Part shown: in pieces, positions 44,867 to 53,247 of the stretch
Numbering within the stretch: position 1 is the stretch's first letter
How the letters are laid out: each line of letters opens with the position of its first letter
Assembly (NCBI GenBank): GCA_030683105.1
Contig: JAUXMZ010000047.1
Location: 1 to 64,000 of the forward strand
Length of the DNA: 64,000 nt
Direction of reading: 5' to 3'
Source of the DNA: Burkholderiales bacterium
GTDB taxonomy: Bacteria > Pseudomonadota > Gammaproteobacteria > Burkholderiales > SG8-41
Made by a program: the position numbers and the translations under genes
Notes under the pieces: model-generated
Told to the model about the DNA's origin: nothing
Databases searched by the model: none
The model's input: only the letters and a program-made list of their open reading frames with translations

Positions 44867-45139
44867 TCAGAACGCCTGGATGTGTTCCGGAATTTCAGTG
44901 GCCTGATTCCGGTACTGGGCGGGGAAATATTCGGTGCTCGATGAAGCGTCGTATCCCCAGAGCGGCGACTGTGCCGCGCTGACCACTTTCATATCGGCCT
45001 TGGGCAGCATCCAGATGGCTGCGCCCAGTATCAGCGCGATAAAGATCGCATCGGCCACGACTACCCTGAACAGGTAGGAATACGTCAGTTTCTTCTTGTT
45101 GCCGCCGACAGTGTCAAAATGAGTCACATGAGTATTCAT
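44867..45139 (-). CDS. Small membrane hypothetical protein
   Basis: A 90-residue protein with a single central hydrophobic segment (VVVADAIFIALILGAAIWML) and a hydrophilic C-terminus ending EIPEHIQAF. It has a very strong ribosome binding site (AAGGAGG). It is the first of three small genes on the minus strand (44057-45139) and is divergent from the response regulator across an AT-rich promoter region. Not recognised. Confidence 0.7.
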   Translation of the reverse strand: MNTHVTHFDTVGGNKKKLTYSYLFRVVVADAIFIALILGAAIWMLPKADMKVVSAAQSPLWGYDASSSTEYFPAQYRNQATEIPEHIQAF

Positions 45140-45376
45140 GATTGCCTCCTTCTCTATGCGCCGGATCTGCCGCCCCGACGCCAGGCGGAAGAAGTTAGCT
45201 TCAACTTCATGGCAGAAATTATGGACAGTCTCGGATCGCGCTTGTATCGGGCAGAAGCACTATGACCAAGGCCCTGCCCATGCCACGGAAATACCGCTTA
45301 TTAATTAATATTATCAATAACTTATGATAAATACCGTGGTGGCTTGTTTTGTAATACACTACGATACGAATTAAGT

Positions 45377-45395
45377 TCTATGACTTGGTCATAGA
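45377..45395. promoter_or_regulatory. Inverted repeat upstream of the response regulator gene
   Basis: TCTATGAC-TTG-GTCATAGA is a perfect 8-3-8 palindrome 31 bases before the regulator's start. The half-site GTCATAG also appears before the B12-radical SAM gene (AAAGTCATAGG, about 46126) and before the truncated regulator (GGGTCATAGG, about 50474). An autoregulatory binding site is a reasonable inference. Confidence 0.55.
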
Positions 45396-45426
45396 CAAAA
45401 AAACCAGTCAATGGGGGCCGGGGAAC

Positions 45427-46104
45427 TTGAAAATCCTCGTCGTCGACGATCACCCTCTGATCCGCGAAGCCTTGCGCCAGGTGCTCAAGGCGCTCGACCA
45501 GAATATCGAACTGCTCGAAGCAGCAAACGCCAAGGAAGCGTTTGAGCACGCCGGCGCCTGCCCCGATATTCAATTGATTCTTCTTGATCTCACGCTGCCC
45601 GGCAGCGATGGTTTTACTGCGCTGCGCGAACTACGTGAGCAACACCCCTCGGTCCCCGTCGTGGTGTTGTCAGGATCAGATCAGCCGGATACGGTAATAC
45701 GCGCCCTCGACGAGGGCGCGATGGGCTTTATTCCCAAGACGTCGAACAGCGACGTGCTGGTAGGGGCGTTGCGTCTGGTGCTTTCGGGCGGAGTCTACCT
45801 CCCGCCCGCTCTGCTGCGTCAGACGACTGCCACTACGCCCAGTCGTGATAAAGCCGTCCGCCCGACCCACTACCGCGACATCGGACTCACCGGGCGTCAG
45901 GCCCAGGTGCTTGCACTGTTGGTGCAGGGCAAGCCCAACAAACTGATCTGTCGCGATCTGAATCTGGCTGAAGGCACTGTAAAAATCCATGTCACCGCGA
46001 TTCTCAAGGCACTGGGGGTGGCTAATCGTACGCAAGCAGTGATCGAGGTCGGCCGGCTCGGGTTAAAGCTCGACGGCATGGCCACCGGCCTCTCCCGGCA
46101 ATGA
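45427..46104 (+). CDS. NarL/LuxR-family response regulator
   Basis: A 225-residue regulator with a receiver domain (MKILVVDDHPLIREAL; phosphoacceptor Asp54 in LILLDLTLPG; Lys near 104 in FIPKTS) and a C-terminal LuxR helix-turn-helix (about 150-215, LTGRQAQVLALLVQGKPNK). A TTG start at 45427 is chosen because it exactly matches the GTG start of the truncated paralogue at 50511 and follows a G-rich stretch. It is probably paired with the hybrid kinase at 47848. Confidence 0.9.
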   Translation: MKILVVDDHPLIREALRQVLKALDQNIELLEAANAKEAFEHAGACPDIQLILLDLTLPGSDGFTALRELREQHPSVPVVVLSGSDQPDTVIRALDEGAMGFIPKTSNSDVLVGALRLVLSGGVYLPPALLRQTTATTPSRDKAVRPTHYRDIGLTGRQAQVLALLVQGKPNKLICRDLNLAEGTVKIHVTAILKALGVANRTQAVIEVGRLGLKLDGMATGLSRQ

Positions 46105-46242
46105 CGGCGCCTGGGCGCTAGTCCGAAAGTCATAGGCCAAACGTCCTAGAGCTGTAAGAGCGGCGCGGCGTTTAACATGCCGTCAGACCTCAGAAGTACA
46201 GCAAGGTTTTTGCCGTGCGCGCAATACTAGAGGGGAGCTTGC

Positions 46243-47817
46243 ATGCGTGTCGGAATTATCTTCGTTTACGTCGATTACCACCGCCGCGGGCGCCGGAACC
46301 GGATATCCATGCAGCCTCAAATCGGCCCGCTGATCGCCGGCCTGCTGCCGCAGGACATCGAAATCGAGATCGTCAACGAAACCTGCGAAGAGCCGGACTG
46401 GGCCCGGCACTACGATCTTCTGTTCATCTCCGGCATGCACTCCGACTTCGACCGGGCGCGGCAGATATCCCATTACTGGCGCTCCCGGGGCGCCAAGACA
46501 GTCTATGGGGGCGGGTTTGCCTCCAGCTATCCGCAACTCTGCCAGCCGTACTTCGACGCCGTGATAGTCGGGGATCCGGAGTTGACCGTGCCCGCGGTTT
46601 ACCAGGATTTCTGCCGCAGCGAGCTCAAGCCCAGATATCGCAGCGACGCCTACGATCCTTCGCTCGTCGCGACACCCCGCTTCGATCTGCTCGCCGGAAA
46701 AGCCGTCCACTCGTTCGGGCTCGAAGCCACGCGCGGCTGCCCGTTCACCTGCGAATTCTGTGTGCTCACCGGCCTCGGAACGCGGCATCACACGCGCCCG
46801 GCAGATGGAGTGATCCGGGACATCAAGGCCGGGCAGCGCATGCTGGAGCGTCTCGTGCCGCGATTCAAGACCCGGATCCTCGGCTTTTGCGATAACAACA
46901 TCGGCGGCAATCTCGGCTATCTGCGCGAACTCTGCGCAAAGCTGAAACCTCTGCATATCCAATGGTATGCCGCAGCCACGTTCAACGTGATCTGCCAGCC
47001 GGAACTCGTTCGCCTGATGGCAGACGCGGGGTGCCGGATCCTCTTCGTCGGCATCGAAAGCTTCAACACGGCAGCACTGGCGGCCATGGGCAAGCACCAG
47101 AATGCCGTTCACAAGACCCGCTCTGCCATCGACTCCTGCCGCGATCATGGCATCCTGGTGGTATCCGGCATGCTGGCAAGCCCCTTGAACGACGATGCGG
47201 CATATCTGCGGCGGCTGCCGGAATATCTGACTGAATGCGGTCTGCACGTACCGACGTTTCTGAGCTTCGAGACACCGATACCCGGTACACCCTACTTCCG
47301 CAGGCTGGCGCAGGAATCCGAGCCGGCCTTTCTGCCCGGCGCGCTTCTGCGTGATTTTGCCTGCTATACCCTCACCGTGCGTCCCCGCAAGGCATCCGTC
47401 GACGAGTTCATTTCAGCCTATCGCGGAGCGCTCGGCGAGGTATTCTCGACGCGGCAGCGCTTTGCGAAGCTCGCTGACGACCTGCCTCGGCTGTTGCAAC
47501 GCGGCCACTGGTTCCCCGCCGCCGCCGATGCAGTCGACATGCTCACGCTGCAGTCGGCCACGCCGGCCCCCGGCCGGACGTTCATCGCGGGCACGGACAC
47601 ACCGCCGCCGGAACGCGTCCCCTTGAGCGACGATGACTTCTCGTCGGAAGCACAGCGCGATGCCATCATGGAACCGTGGCAGGTCACGGGCGGCGACGGC
47701 CGGGTATTGCCGCACTGGCTCGGCAGCGACGTCATCTTTGCGCCCCGGCGGCGGCGCGCCGCGTACGAGGCACCGGCTGCCGATCCGGGCATCGAACCCG
47801 CCGCTGCGTTGAGCTGA
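46243..47817 (+). CDS. B12-binding-domain radical SAM protein
   Basis: A 524-residue protein. The N-terminal region (about 1-130) resembles a cobalamin-binding domain (LFISGMHSDFDRARQI, VYGGGFASSYP, AVIVGDPE). The radical SAM core carries Cys166-x3-Cys170-x2-Cys173 in ATRGCPFTCEFCVL. The C-terminal 130 residues are not recognised. Relatives methylate unactivated carbons, for example of lipids or antibiotics. It lies between a response regulator and a hybrid kinase, all on the plus strand, with a good ribosome binding site. The product is unknown. Confidence 0.88.
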   Translation: MRVGIIFVYVDYHRRGRRNRISMQPQIGPLIAGLLPQDIEIEIVNETCEEPDWARHYDLLFISGMHSDFDRARQISHYWRSRGAKTVYGGGFASSYPQLCQPYFDAVIVGDPELTVPAVYQDFCRSELKPRYRSDAYDPSLVATPRFDLLAGKAVHSFGLEATRGCPFTCEFCVLTGLGTRHHTRPADGVIRDIKAGQRMLERLVPRFKTRILGFCDNNIGGNLGYLRELCAKLKPLHIQWYAAATFNVICQPELVRLMADAGCRILFVGIESFNTAALAAMGKHQNAVHKTRSAIDSCRDHGILVVSGMLASPLNDDAAYLRRLPEYLTECGLHVPTFLSFETPIPGTPYFRRLAQESEPAFLPGALLRDFACYTLTVRPRKASVDEFISAYRGALGEVFSTRQRFAKLADDLPRLLQRGHWFPAAADAVDMLTLQSATPAPGRTFIAGTDTPPPERVPLSDDDFSSEAQRDAIMEPWQVTGGDGRVLPHWLGSDVIFAPRRRRAAYEAPAADPGIEPAAALS

Positions 47818-47847
47818 CGCTATCCCGTGATGACCCCAGGAAACTAT

Positions 47848-49653
47848 ATGGCCAATGCCGAGCTCACTTCCCACGCTATCAGCCGCCGACGTCACGCGCG
47901 CGACATACGCGCCGAACAAGTCCGTTCAGTCTACCTGCACTCGCCGACGACCACTATCGCTTCGCTGGTGGCGGGCGGGGCCCTGGTTGCCGTCATGTGG
48001 CAACAGGTGTCGAACGTTGCGCTCGTTGGCTGGATGTTCATGTTGTGCGCTCATCAGGCCCTGCGCGTTTATCATTACCGCAGCTATATGAAGGCAGCGC
48101 CCTCCGAACAGAAACATCGACGTTGGGGCGCCCGTTTCATCATGGCAACGGCAACAGCCGGCCTAATCTGGGGAAGTTCCGGTTTATTGATGTACGTGCC
48201 GGACTCACTGGGTCACCAGGCAATGCTCACACTGGTTCTTTTCGGCATAGCAACGGTATCGATGACTTCTCTGTCGGCTTTCGCCGCGGCCTTCTATACG
48301 TTGATACCGCTGCTGCTGCTGCCGATCATCGTGCGCATGCTGCTGGATCCCGGTCCAGCGCAGATTTATCTTGCGATTCCCGGCATCATCGTGCTCATCG
48401 TAGTGCTGTCGTTCGGCCGCACCGTGAACCGCATCATCGCAGAGTCGCTGCACAAGCGCTTCGAGAATCTCGACCTCATCGAGGAACTGCGCGCACAGAA
48501 GGTAATCGCCGAGCGGTCGCAGCAGGGAGCGGAAACCGCCAACCGTTCGAAAACCCAGTTTTTCGCCGCCGCGAGCCACGACCTGCGACAGCCCCTGCAT
48601 GCGATCGGACTGTTTGCCTCCGCGCTGGCTGAAAAGGCCGCCGAGCCCGAGGTCAAGCAACTCGTGACGAGCGTCAATCAATCGGTCCAGGCGCTGGAAT
48701 CGCTGTTCAACGAGCTCCTCGACATTTCCAAGATCGATTCGGGCATCATCAAGCCCGAGGCCCGTGACTTCGCGACACGCGATATCCTCGAGCGGCTGCG
48801 CGGCGAGTTCGCGGCAGAGGCCGCGGCAAAGGGGCTCTCATTCAATATTGCCGCGCCGGAAGCAGTGGTCCACAGCGATCCGGTGCTGCTCGAACGTATT
48901 CTGCGCAACCTCATCGCGAACGCGCTACGTTACACCGAGGCAGGTGAAGTCACGCTCAGCGCCGAGCGGCTCACTTCGACCCTGCGCCTGGCCGTGCGCG
49001 ACACCGGAGTGGGCATTCCGGACGCGGATCAGCAGAGGATCTTCGATGAATTCACCCAGTTGCAGAACCCCGGTCGCACCAGCAAAAAGGGGTTGGGTCT
49101 TGGGCTCTCGATCGTGAAGCGGCTGTGCCACCTGATGGATTACCGGATCACCGTGAACTCACGGCCCGGACAGGGTTCTGTTTTCAGTTTTGAAATCCAG
49201 TTGGGCACCGAAGACCCGCGGCCCGCTGCAAGCATGCCCCCGCCGGCCGCACCCCGCTCCGACCTCTCGGGCCGCCTCATCGTCGTGGTCGACGATGAGG
49301 AAGCCATCGTCGCGGGAATGGAGGCCTTGTTGTCCAGCTGGGGGGGCGAAGCGATCGTGTCGACCACCGGTGACGACGTTATCACCCGTGTGCACGAGGC
49401 CGGCCGTCTGCCTGATTTGCTCATCGTCGACTATCGCCTCGGCAACGGGGACACCGGCATCGACGTAGCGCAGCGCCTGCGGCAGGAACTCGACCCCGAG
49501 ATACCGGCAGTGCTTGTCACCGGGAGCATCACGCCCGATCTCGAGGAAAAAGCGCGTGCCGCAGGCCTCGGTTTTCTGCTCAAACCGGTTGATCCCGCAA
49601 GGTTGCGCCAGCTGATCGATGCCACGCTCAGTCCCGCGACCAAGGGCAAGTGA
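47848..49653 (+). CDS. Hybrid sensor histidine kinase with C-terminal receiver
   Basis: A 601-residue protein. Residues 35-190 contain about six hydrophobic segments, followed by a short coiled linker. The HisKA domain has the phosphorylated His244 in FFAAASHDLRQPLHAIGLF. The HATPase domain has RNLIANALRYTEAG (N box) and KKGLGLGLSIVKRL (G2). The C-terminal receiver (about 478-597) has VVDDEEAIVAG and the phosphoacceptor in LLIVDYRLGNGDTG. The ATG at 47848 follows CAGGAAA; an ATG seven codons earlier is also in frame. It starts 30 bases after the radical SAM gene. Confidence 0.93.
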   Translation: MANAELTSHAISRRRHARDIRAEQVRSVYLHSPTTTIASLVAGGALVAVMWQQVSNVALVGWMFMLCAHQALRVYHYRSYMKAAPSEQKHRRWGARFIMATATAGLIWGSSGLLMYVPDSLGHQAMLTLVLFGIATVSMTSLSAFAAAFYTLIPLLLLPIIVRMLLDPGPAQIYLAIPGIIVLIVVLSFGRTVNRIIAESLHKRFENLDLIEELRAQKVIAERSQQGAETANRSKTQFFAAASHDLRQPLHAIGLFASALAEKAAEPEVKQLVTSVNQSVQALESLFNELLDISKIDSGIIKPEARDFATRDILERLRGEFAAEAAAKGLSFNIAAPEAVVHSDPVLLERILRNLIANALRYTEAGEVTLSAERLTSTLRLAVRDTGVGIPDADQQRIFDEFTQLQNPGRTSKKGLGLGLSIVKRLCHLMDYRITVNSRPGQGSVFSFEIQLGTEDPRPAASMPPPAAPRSDLSGRLIVVVDDEEAIVAGMEALLSSWGGEAIVSTTGDDVITRVHEAGRLPDLLIVDYRLGNGDTGIDVAQRLRQELDPEIPAVLVTGSITPDLEEKARAAGLGFLLKPVDPARLRQLIDATLSPATKGK

Positions 49654-49778
49654 CTCGGCTTAGGCCGGAAACTGGCCATGTCACCCAGCTCGCGATCGAC
49701 ACCAGCAACATCTCGTGTTCCCCGGTTTTCCAGCACAATTTATGCGGTTCGGCTGGCCTGCAACTAGCACTGAAGACC

Positions 49779-50111
49779 ATGAGCCAGCTATTAGCTGATT
49801 TGATCCCGCTCGTTCACTTCGCGTTCGTGTTGTTCATCGTCGGCGGCCAGATACCGGGAACGCTCAACCGCTTCTACAAATGCAACCTCGACACCAACGG
49901 CTGTTTCAAATCCGCCGCCGAACTGCGCGAGGAATTCTCAGACCTCATCGGCGCACATGCGGCGCAGAACATCCTGCATCAATGCGGCTCGGGCGTCACC
50001 GCCTGCCACAACCTGCTGGCAATGGAAATTGCCGGACTCCCCGGCTCGCGTCTTTATCCCGGCTCGTGGAGCGAGTGGGTAACGGACCCCGGGCGCCCGG
50101 TAGAGCGCCGA
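49779..50111 (+). pseudogene. Chimeric pseudogene: DUF2784 start fused to the 3' part of sseA
   Basis: The frame opens MSQLLADLIPLVHFAFVLFI, matching the start of the DUF2784 protein at 54244. It switches after VGG to IPGTLNRFYK, which matches residues 195-280 of the sulfurtransferase at 43218 with 75 of 86 identities. The junction (49839-49850) sits on GTCGGCGGCCA, present in sseA and nearly present in the DUF2784 gene, so the join happened at microhomology. The sseA stop codon is mutated, and the frame drifts on to 50261. Confidence 0.85.
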
Positions 50112-50385
50112 TACCCTGATCAGGGAAGGCGCGCCGGCAGCAGCGACTCTTCAGGGCAACGGCCCCCAGCATCAATCACCATTCGCTCCTGCCGCGTCTC
50201 TTCATGCATCGGCGGCAATACTTCTTCAGAACTGCGCATCGCTCGCGTGCCGGAGGTATGAAACTTCAAGTGCATCCGGTTCCGGCGTTGCTGCCCTGGC
50301 AACCCCGTCCGGAAGCGATGCTGCGACCATCTCAAGACGATGGCTCTGCGCTGCCTCGAGGCGAGCGCCGCGCTCAGTAGAAGTT
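50112..50385 (-). pseudogene. Decayed copies of the two small genes at 44057-44809
   Basis: Read on the minus strand, 50263-50380 encodes in one frame GVARAATPEPD, matching GVARAAAPEPD of the 120-residue membrane protein. Then 50122-50245, in another frame, encodes CPEESLLPARLP, matching FPEEATTLVRRP at the end of the 93-residue secreted protein. The two have been fused by deletion and carry no complete frame. They keep the gene order of the intact block. Confidence 0.75.
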
Positions 50386-50510
50386 AATAAACATAATAAA
50401 TACATTGACTTGCGGTATATTTCGCTAACCGGCGATTTGTAATAGACTAGCTCACGGCCAAAGTCGTATTACTGGGTCATAGGCGCGCAAGACGCACAAA
50501 AGGAGGATAC

Positions 50511-50870
50511 GTGAAGGTCCTCGTTGTCGACGATCACCCGCTGATCCGTGAGGCTTTGCGCCTGGTGCTGTCTAGGGGCGTTTATCTGCCGCCCCAGGTA
50601 CTGCGGCAGCATGCGGCGGCGTTTGCTTCTTTGACGCCGGCCTCGCCCTCCAGCTTTCGTGACGTCGGACTCACCGAGCGTCAGGCACAGGTACTGGCGC
50701 TGCTGGTTCAGGGCAAGCCCAATAAGCTGATCTGCCGCGATCTCCATCTCGCCGAGGGCACGGTCAAGATTCACATCACCGCAATACTCAAAGCACTACA
50801 GGTCACCAACCGCACGCAGGCGGTGATCGCAGTGAGCAGGCTCGGACTCAAGTTGCCGACGATGCATTGA
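50511..50870 (+). CDS. Truncated LuxR-type response regulator paralogue
   Basis: A 119-residue protein with a strong AAGGAGG site before its GTG start. It begins MKVLVVDDHPLIREALRLVL and then jumps to the equivalent of residue 117 of the regulator at 45427. About 99 residues, including the phosphoacceptor aspartate, are missing in frame. The deletion endpoints lie on a short direct repeat (GCGTTGCGYCTGGTGCT-like). The helix-turn-helix is intact and very similar (LTERQAQVLALLVQGKPNK). It may bind the same DNA without phosphorylation control, or it may be on the way to becoming a pseudogene. Confidence 0.8.
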   Translation: MKVLVVDDHPLIREALRLVLSRGVYLPPQVLRQHAAAFASLTPASPSSFRDVGLTERQAQVLALLVQGKPNKLICRDLHLAEGTVKIHITAILKALQVTNRTQAVIAVSRLGLKLPTMH

Positions 50871-51145
50871 TTTAAGCACCTAGCTGTCCGACCTCATGAC
50901 GAGAAACCGAACAAGGTAACCTATTGTGAGAGCCGGAGCCATTGGCTGTGAATTGTTGTTGAAGCCAGTGGTAGCGGAAAAACCGCATTCTCTCATCAGC
51001 CTTAAACTGCAGCGTGGCGCAGGCGAGTCAGGATAAGGTTTGGTGGCTGCACACCTCAACTGCAGCACGCGTGAGCAATGTGCGCTAAGCGATTGATGCA
51101 CGACAATCGTTCGATGAACGCTTGCATTTCAGAAAGGAGGAACAC

Positions 51146-53221
51146 GTGGAGCCAAACAATAGCAACGCTGCATTCATGAATCCCGAGCTCGAATGTGATC
51201 TGGTGATGAAAGGCGGGGCGACAAGCGGCATGATTTACCCGCCCGCAGTGTTGCGGCTTGCGGGCAAATACAGGTTGCGCAATATAGGCGGCACATCTGC
51301 TGGCGCGGTCGCGGCCGCACTTACCGCGGCCGCTGAACTGAATCGCGATAACGGTGGTTTCGTCAGGCTCGAAACAACGGCGAAAGCCCTGCAACAACCT
51401 TCATTTCTGCGGAACCTGTTCCAGGGCAACAGGCAAACCGAGCCTCTTCTGAAGATACTCATGAAGGCTCCTGAATACGGAAGCGAGTTGGAAGACATGG
51501 CATTGAAAGTGAAAGGAAAAAGCCTCTCACGCTTGCTACTGCCCCTCGCGCGATGGCTATCCGGCATAGTTGCCGACAGCGGGATCGGCCTCCGCAAGGG
51601 CCGCTGGAGCGGCCTGTTTGCGGGCGTCGCTGCAGCGCTGATACTGAGCGCAGCGATCTGGGTCGTGGCTGCCCTGTTCGGCGTCGTCACCAATTTTCTC
51701 TTCTGGTTTCCGCTGCTGGTGCTCGGCCTGATATTCGGCGCAATCGGATTCAAACTCGGCGGGCTGCTCACCGGCATAGGGAAGCTGTATGAGACAGCGA
51801 CCAGCATAATGCCGGACAACCTGTTCGGAATTTGCAGCGGACTCAGGGACCCGAGCAATACCTACAATCAAGTGGCGGCAACGGAATGGCTTCATGATTC
51901 GATAGAAAAAATTGCCGCGAACCCAGATCGTGCGGGTTTGCTCACGTTTAATCAACTTGAAGCTAGCCACCATCCCATCAAGCTGCAGTTCGTCACGACG
52001 GACATCAGTGCGGGCCGCCCTTATGTTCTTCCATTCGACGATCTTTTTATTTTCAAAAAAGAGCACTTCGACAAGATTTTCACAGCGGATGTCGTGCGTC
52101 ACCTGGTCACCAAATCGCGCAAGGTTCCGGGAATCAGGCTGCCCGGGCACGGGGATTATTATTTTCTTCCGTGCGGCAGCGAGTGGCCGGTGGTGGTCGG
52201 GGCCCGCCTTTCGATGAGTTTTCCTTTCCTATTCAGTTCAGTGCCGCTGTTCAGGCTGCCGCAGTCCGTCCGGCAGGCTATCCGAAAAACCTCCGATGAG
52301 TGCAATGCCGGCTATGTCTTGCCAAACACGGATGTGCAAATCACTGAATTGATCAAACAGGATATCAACGCTGAACTGCAAAATGGCGAGTTGCTTCTGC
52401 AAGCCGAGCACCTCGTGCCTCACTGGTTCAGCGACGGGGGCATCGCAAGTAACTTTCCAATCCATTTCTTCGATCACTGGCTGCCCGCGCGTCCAACCTT
52501 CGGGATTACCCTGCGCTATCTGCAAGGAAAACCTCTCGAACAGGGCGCGAGCCCCCAGCAGACGGCCGCGCGACGGGCTTATATGCATTCGCTCGACCAA
52601 CCCCGGGCAGTGGCGGCTGCAGCCGGCGGCGGCGACGGTGACGTCTGGTTACCCACGGCGGAAGACAACGTGCCATCCGAGTGGCAGGCAATCCACGACC
52701 CGGTAGTCGGCATGGCTGAACCGAGTTCCGTGCTCAAGTTCGCGTTGGGCATCATTAAAACCATGCAAAATTACCGCGATAACATGCAGGCAGCGCTTGC
52801 GAGCTACCGCGAGCGTATCGTCCAGGTGCGGCTGCAACCTGGCGAAGGCGGGCTCAATCTCAATATGCCGCCAGCAAATGTTGAAAAGATAATTATGAAA
52901 GGTAACCGCGCCGGCATCCTGCTTCGCAATCATTTCGCGTTGCGACATCACCAGTGGGCTCGCCTGCGCGTGCTTGTCTCCCGTCTGGAGGAGGCATTCG
53001 GAACGATAAACACAGTGACTACCGAGAGCACTGTAGCTGATCTCATCAGAGACCAGGCCGTGCCAAAAAACGATTTCCCGTACCGCAAAGATAATCCCGA
53101 TTGGTGTGCTCTCGAGCGGGACCGCGTCCTAGCCCTGCTCAATTTAGTGAGCGGTCCTTGGAGGGATCGAGTCGATACCTTCACCAGCGCATCCACGTTA
53201 CGGGTAACGCCGGAGCCATGA
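51146..53221 (+). CDS. Patatin-like phospholipase with internal membrane hairpin
   Basis: A 691-residue protein. The start GTG at 51146 follows AAAGGAGG at ideal spacing. The oxyanion glycine loop is MKGGATSGMIYP (about 21-32), the nucleophile Ser51 lies in GGTSAG, and the catalytic Asp430 lies in SDGGIASNFP, so the Ser-Asp dyad is complete. Between them, at about 155-215, two strongly hydrophobic segments form a membrane hairpin within the domain. The C-terminal 200 residues are not recognised. This is a probable membrane-tethered lipid acyl hydrolase. Unlike type-specific effectors it has no secretion signal that I can see. Confidence 0.87.
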   Translation: MEPNNSNAAFMNPELECDLVMKGGATSGMIYPPAVLRLAGKYRLRNIGGTSAGAVAAALTAAAELNRDNGGFVRLETTAKALQQPSFLRNLFQGNRQTEPLLKILMKAPEYGSELEDMALKVKGKSLSRLLLPLARWLSGIVADSGIGLRKGRWSGLFAGVAAALILSAAIWVVAALFGVVTNFLFWFPLLVLGLIFGAIGFKLGGLLTGIGKLYETATSIMPDNLFGICSGLRDPSNTYNQVAATEWLHDSIEKIAANPDRAGLLTFNQLEASHHPIKLQFVTTDISAGRPYVLPFDDLFIFKKEHFDKIFTADVVRHLVTKSRKVPGIRLPGHGDYYFLPCGSEWPVVVGARLSMSFPFLFSSVPLFRLPQSVRQAIRKTSDECNAGYVLPNTDVQITELIKQDINAELQNGELLLQAEHLVPHWFSDGGIASNFPIHFFDHWLPARPTFGITLRYLQGKPLEQGASPQQTAARRAYMHSLDQPRAVAAAAGGGDGDVWLPTAEDNVPSEWQAIHDPVVGMAEPSSVLKFALGIIKTMQNYRDNMQAALASYRERIVQVRLQPGEGGLNLNMPPANVEKIIMKGNRAGILLRNHFALRHHQWARLRVLVSRLEEAFGTINTVTTESTVADLIRDQAVPKNDFPYRKDNPDWCALERDRVLALLNLVSGPWRDRVDTFTSASTLRVTPEP

Positions 53222-53247
53222 TGGCGAGCGCGGTCCGCGACTATGCA

